From Nocardiopsis sp. CNT312 (GTDB lineage: Bacteria; Actinomycetota; Actinomycetes; Streptosporangiales; Streptosporangiaceae): a DNA stretch of 64,000 nt. The notes beneath the pieces were generated by a model. That model had not been told where the DNA came from. It saw only the letters and a list, made by a program, of their open reading frames with translations, and did no database searches. A program made the translations under genes and the position numbers. This document shows, piece by piece, positions 61,126 through 64,000 of the stretch. The stretch is from the NCBI RefSeq assembly GCF_000515115.1, contig NZ_KI911538.1, positions 138,803 to 202,802 of the forward strand, written 5' to 3'. Numbering within the stretch: position 1 is the stretch's first letter; each line of letters starts with the position of its first letter.

Positions 61126-61478
61126 TGAGGTCCGTGCATGCCTTCGACGTCCTCGGCGACCCGGTCCGCCGCCGCATCCTGGAGCTGCTCAACGACGGTG
61201 AACGCTCCGCCGGCGAGCTGACCGCCGCCGTGCGCGAGGAGTTCGGCATCTCGCAGCCCGCCGTCTCCCAGCACTTGCGCGTGCTCCGGGAGAACGGGTT
61301 CGCCACCGTGCGGCCCGAGGGCAACCGCAGGCTCTACGCGGTGGAGCGTGCCCCGCTGGGCGAGGCCGAGGAGTGGCTGGGACGGTTCGCCGAGCGCTGG
61401 CGGCCCCACCTGGACGCCCTTGAAACCGAGATCGCGCGAGGCAGGCGTGCGCGGCGCCGCAGCGGCGAACAGCAGTGA
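61125..61478 (+). CDS. ArsR-family transcriptional regulator
   Basis: Winged-helix repressor of 117 aa. FDVLGDPVRRRILELLNDGE, SAGELTAAV, ISQPAVSQHLRVLRENGFAT and EGNRRLYAV form the standard ArsR fold; there are no cysteine metal sites, so it belongs to the non-metal type commonly paired with SRPBCC genes. Start GTG at 61125 is used; a GTG at 61134 (before HAFDVLGDP) is also plausible, with GAGG only 3 nt away. The SRPBCC gene follows after 25 nt, forming an operon. Confidence 0.92.
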   Translation: MRSVHAFDVLGDPVRRRILELLNDGERSAGELTAAVREEFGISQPAVSQHLRVLRENGFATVRPEGNRRLYAVERAPLGEAEEWLGRFAERWRPHLDALETEIARGRRARRRSGEQQ

Positions 61479-61503
61479 GAGAGCACCCGAACGGGGGAAC
61501 ACG

Positions 61504-62133
61504 ATGGACATCGACCAGCAGACCGCCGCGATCGAGCGGACCGTGAGTGTACGGGCCACCGGTTCCGGAGAGGAGACCACCGTGGTGGTCTCCCGCGTCT
61601 ACGGCACCACCGCCGAGGACCTGTGGGAGGCCTGCACCAGCGCCGAGCGCATCCCGCGCTGGTTCATGCCCGTCAGCGGCGATCTCCGGGAGGGCGGCAC
61701 CTACCAGTTGGAGGGCAACGCCGGGGGGAGGGTCCTGGACTGCGACCCGCCGCGCTCGTTCCGCGCGAGCTGGGAGTACGGGGGCGAGTACAGCGAGATC
61801 ACGGTGAGCGTTACCCCGGTGTCGGAGGCGAGCGCACGGTTCGAGCTCAGGCACGAGGCCCCGATGAGCGAGCACTGGGAGCGGTACGGACCCGGAGCCA
61901 CCGGTATCGGCTGGGAGATGGGCCTGCTCGGCCTCACCCTGCACCTGGGGAGCGGGGCCGACCAACCGGTGGAGGCCACCGAGTGGGCACGGTCGGAGGA
62001 GGCGCTGCGCTTCATGGCGGCCAGCGCGCGCCTGTGGGGCGAGGCGCACGGGGCCGCCGGGGCCGACACCGCCACCGCGAAGGCCGCCGCCGACCGGACC
62101 CTGGCCGCCTACACCGGACAGCCCGAGGGGTAG
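61504..62133 (+). CDS. SRPBCC (AHSA1-like) protein
   Basis: START/AHSA1-fold protein of 209 aa. VVVSRVYGTTAEDLWEACTS, AERIPRWFMPVSGDL, GGTYQLEGNAGGRVL and RASWEYGGEYSEITV are typical of the Aha1-C / CalC-like SRPBCC family encoded with ArsR repressors. These proteins bind hydrophobic small molecules; the pairing with ArsR suggests a ligand-responsive unit. ATG at 61504. It ends 37 bp from the converging methyltransferase gene, with an imperfect hairpin in the gap. Confidence 0.9.
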   Translation: MDIDQQTAAIERTVSVRATGSGEETTVVVSRVYGTTAEDLWEACTSAERIPRWFMPVSGDLREGGTYQLEGNAGGRVLDCDPPRSFRASWEYGGEYSEITVSVTPVSEASARFELRHEAPMSEHWERYGPGATGIGWEMGLLGLTLHLGSGADQPVEATEWARSEEALRFMAASARLWGEAHGAAGADTATAKAAADRTLAAYTGQPEG

Positions 62134-62169
62134 CGGACGCCGCCGTCGGCGAGGGCGCCGCGGCGGGCG

Positions 62170-63672
62170 TCAGCGCATCACCTTGAAGAAGCCCTCGGAG
62201 ATCAGGGTGCGCAGGGCGTCGGGGGCGCGTCCGCGCACCACTTCGGGGTCCTCGCCCATCAGCTCGGCGATCACGTCCAGCAGCGGCCCCACCGGCATGG
62301 TGCCGTCGCACACCCCGGCCAGCGCCGCCTCCACGGTCCCGATCCGGGCGACTCGGCGCAGGCCGTCGCGCTGTCTCAACAGGATCTTCTCCGGGTCCGG
62401 CGCCCCGGGGCGGCCCACGCGTTCCTCCACCACGCCGGGGGCGAGCGCCACGTGTGCCGACAGCAGGGCCGTGTCGGGGAGCCGCAGCGCGGTCATCGCG
62501 CCGTCCACCACCTCCGGCAGGTAGGGGCCCACGGGCCGCTCTATCTCGTGGCGCAGCTCCTCCACGCGCACGGCCGCGTCCTGGGCGACGTCGTTGCGCA
62601 GACAGATCCAGCCGAACCCGATCCCCTTGATGCCCTCGCGCTCGAAGTAGTCCAGCCAGGCGTCGTAGCGCCGTGTGTACTCCGGTGTGCCGTGCTCGCA
62701 CGAGTCGCGCAGCCACAGCTCCACGTACTCCGCTGGGTCCTGCACGTCCCGCTGGACCACCCAGCCCGAACAGCCGGTCCCCGTCACCCAGCCGCCGACC
62801 CGGTCCTCCCAGTCGTCGCCGTCGGAGTGCACCCAGTTGGCGAGGATCTGGCACCAGCCGCCCTCGGTCAGGTGCGCGGGGGCCTGCCGCACGAGTTCGG
62901 CGCACACCTGGTCGCCGGGCAGGTCGGACTCCCGGTAGGTGTAGCGGGCCGACTCGGGGGTGATGACGAACGGCGGGTTGGACACCACCAGGTCGAAGCG
63001 CTCGCCCGCCACGGGCTCGAAGAGCGATCCCTGGGCCAGGCGGGCGTCGCGGACGCCGGACAGGGCCAGGCTGGTCCCGGCCAGGCGCACCGCACGCGGG
63101 TTGAGGTCGGTGGCCACCACCTCGCGGGCCCGCGAGGCCAGGTGCAGCGCCTGGACCCCGCAGCCGGTGCCCAGGTCCAGCGCCCGGTCGAAGGGGCCGT
63201 TCACCATGAGTTCGGCCAGGGTGGAGGAGGCGCCGCCGGCACCCACCACGTGGTCCGGGCGGGGGACGAGGCCCTGCCCGGGGCGTACCTTCGGGTCGGA
63301 GACCACGAAGCCGGGCCGCCCCTCCTCCAGTTCCCAGGGGGTCAGGTTGACCAGTGCGCGGACGGTGTCTCCGTCGGTGGCCACGAGCCCGGCCCCGGCC
63401 AGTTCGTCGACGGGCAGGATGGCGCGCGCGGCCCGTTCGGGGATCGGCGACTGCAGCCACCACAGGCGCAGGAGCAGCCCGAGTCGCTCGTCCCCTCCGG
63501 TGGCCCGCAGGGCGGGCACCAGTTCCTCGCGGGCCAGGGCACGCGCGGCCGCGTCGCCGAGCCGGTCGCGGACGCCGGAGACCGTGTAGTCGGCGTCGAT
63601 GAGGATGCCCCGGAGCCGGTCGGCGAGCGAGCGGGGGAAGTCTGTCTCAGGCACGCGCCCATTATCGGTCAC
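62170..63672 (-). CDS. class I SAM-dependent methyltransferase
   Basis: Methyltransferase of 500 aa. An N-terminal helical domain (about 1-140) of unknown role precedes a Rossmann fold with motif I LDLGTGCGVQALHLA, motif II acidic residue in VVATDLNPRA, and motif IV VVSNPPFVI, the NPPF/Y signature of enzymes methylating amide or exocyclic amino nitrogens in nucleic acids or proteins (RsmC, PrmC and relatives). About 180 residues follow the catalytic core. GTG at 63672 has GGAG upstream. Encoded directly after the DUF2530 gene on the same strand. Confidence 0.9.
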   Translation of the reverse strand: MTDNGRVPETDFPRSLADRLRGILIDADYTVSGVRDRLGDAAARALAREELVPALRATGGDERLGLLLRLWWLQSPIPERAARAILPVDELAGAGLVATDGDTVRALVNLTPWELEEGRPGFVVSDPKVRPGQGLVPRPDHVVGAGGASSTLAELMVNGPFDRALDLGTGCGVQALHLASRAREVVATDLNPRAVRLAGTSLALSGVRDARLAQGSLFEPVAGERFDLVVSNPPFVITPESARYTYRESDLPGDQVCAELVRQAPAHLTEGGWCQILANWVHSDGDDWEDRVGGWVTGTGCSGWVVQRDVQDPAEYVELWLRDSCEHGTPEYTRRYDAWLDYFEREGIKGIGFGWICLRNDVAQDAAVRVEELRHEIERPVGPYLPEVVDGAMTALRLPDTALLSAHVALAPGVVEERVGRPGAPDPEKILLRQRDGLRRVARIGTVEAALAGVCDGTMPVGPLLDVIAELMGEDPEVVRGRAPDALRTLISEGFFKVMR

Positions 63673-63700
63673 GCGGGGTGCTCCGTGGTGGTCGGGGCGC

Positions 63701-63979
63701 TCAGGCTTCGTCCGCGCCGTCCCCGCCGGTGCGGGAGGCGGGCCGCTCGGCGGCCCGGGCACGTGAGCGCAGCAGCCGCGGGATGTAGAGGAAGCCGAAG
63801 ACGCCCAGGAGGATCCCGGTCACGCAGACCCCGATCCACCAGTGCTCGGTCTCGGGCAGTGAGTCGCCCATGGACAGCAGGACGACGAGCGCGACCGTCC
63901 AGGCGAGGGTGCCCAGGGCCGCGGGCACGCGGTAGTCGCTCTCGTGGACGCCGGGGTCGGGTCGGCGGGATGTGGGCAC
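63701..63979 (-). CDS. DUF2530 membrane protein
   Basis: Protein of 92 aa with two transmembrane helices (about 20-37 and 47-66) and a basic tail. LGTLAWTVALVVLL and WWIGVCVTGILLGVFGF fit DUF2530, a small actinobacterial family of unknown function. GTG start; upstream sequence is near the window end, so promoter elements cannot be judged. It lies 28 bp before the methyltransferase gene and may be cotranscribed. Confidence 0.82.
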   Translation of the reverse strand: MPTSRRPDPGVHESDYRVPAALGTLAWTVALVVLLSMGDSLPETEHWWIGVCVTGILLGVFGFLYIPRLLRSRARAAERPASRTGGDGADEA

Positions 63980-64000
63980 GGTTCCAGGGTATCCGCCGAC

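Overview
The window is high-GC actinomycete DNA of about 70% G+C: frequent GTG and TTG starts, tight Shine-Dalgarno sites, and families typical of filamentous actinobacteria (WhiJ-type XRE regulators, DUF397, DUF6879, DUF3027, DUF3263, R2-like ligand-binding oxidase, XPB-type helicase, DUF2530, CIRCE-controlled groEL). A Nocardiopsis-like (Nocardiopsaceae) chromosome fits best. That taxonomic guess rests on recall of family distribution, not on a search. No tRNA, rRNA, CRISPR array, integrase or transposase was seen.

Layout. 0-5 kb: a divergent TetR/SDR pair, a penicillin-acylase-family N-terminal nucleophile hydrolase and a GNAT protein. 5.3-9.4 kb: an envelope module with a sensor kinase and OmpR-type regulator divergent from an L,D-transpeptidase lipoprotein, then a small secreted tandem-repeat protein. 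9.4-12.7 kb: a developmental-regulator style module (proline-rich membrane protein, RsbW-like ATPase, WhiJ-type XRE regulator, DUF397, a chimera carrying the first part of glutamyl-tRNA synthetase, DUF6879). 12.8-22.9 kb: the most unusual part. An XRE/TPR regulator and Nudix pair is divergent from a tightly coupled ten-gene operon: Fe(II)/2OG dioxygenase, Nudix, dTMP-kinase-like, a DUF4254 / P-loop kinase / nucleotidyltransferase fusion, phosphoribosyltransferase, GT9 glycosyltransferase, APH-like kinase, SDR, histidine phosphatase, Nudix. 23.1-26.4 kb: accessory genes, namely an SRA-like / PD-(D/E)XK restriction enzyme in low-GC DNA and an AbiEi-type gene bracketed by two copies of a palindromic repeat.

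26.4-64 kb is mostly core-type chromosome. It holds an OAT2-like ornithine acetyltransferase, a serine hydrolase, trehalose genes otsA and otsB, a catalytically degenerate subtilase, and a GrpB protein. A SAM-I riboswitch precedes a threonine-synthase-like gene plus a MoaD/ThiS-type sulfur carrier ending Gly-Gly-Cys. Next come a decayed GNAT gene, groEL behind a double CIRCE, a decayed Uma2 gene, a heterodimeric ABC exporter, a CPBP protease, a Zeta-toxin-like kinase, a CAP protein, MscS, R2lox, XPB helicase with a helicase-C/WYL partner, a cold-shock / DUF3027 / sacsin-like ATPase run, MOSC, an ArsR/SRPBCC pair, and a methyltransferase/DUF2530 pair.

The best candidate for an undescribed system is the 14.5-22.9 kb operon. 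Its parts list (kinases, nucleotidyltransferase, phosphatase, SDR, GT9) repeats the logic of nucleotide-activated sugar synthesis and transfer, joined to a phosphoribosyltransferase and an oxygenase. The second is the SAM-riboswitch / threonine-synthase-like / sulfur-carrier unit, which suggests carrier-protein sulfur transfer in methionine supply.
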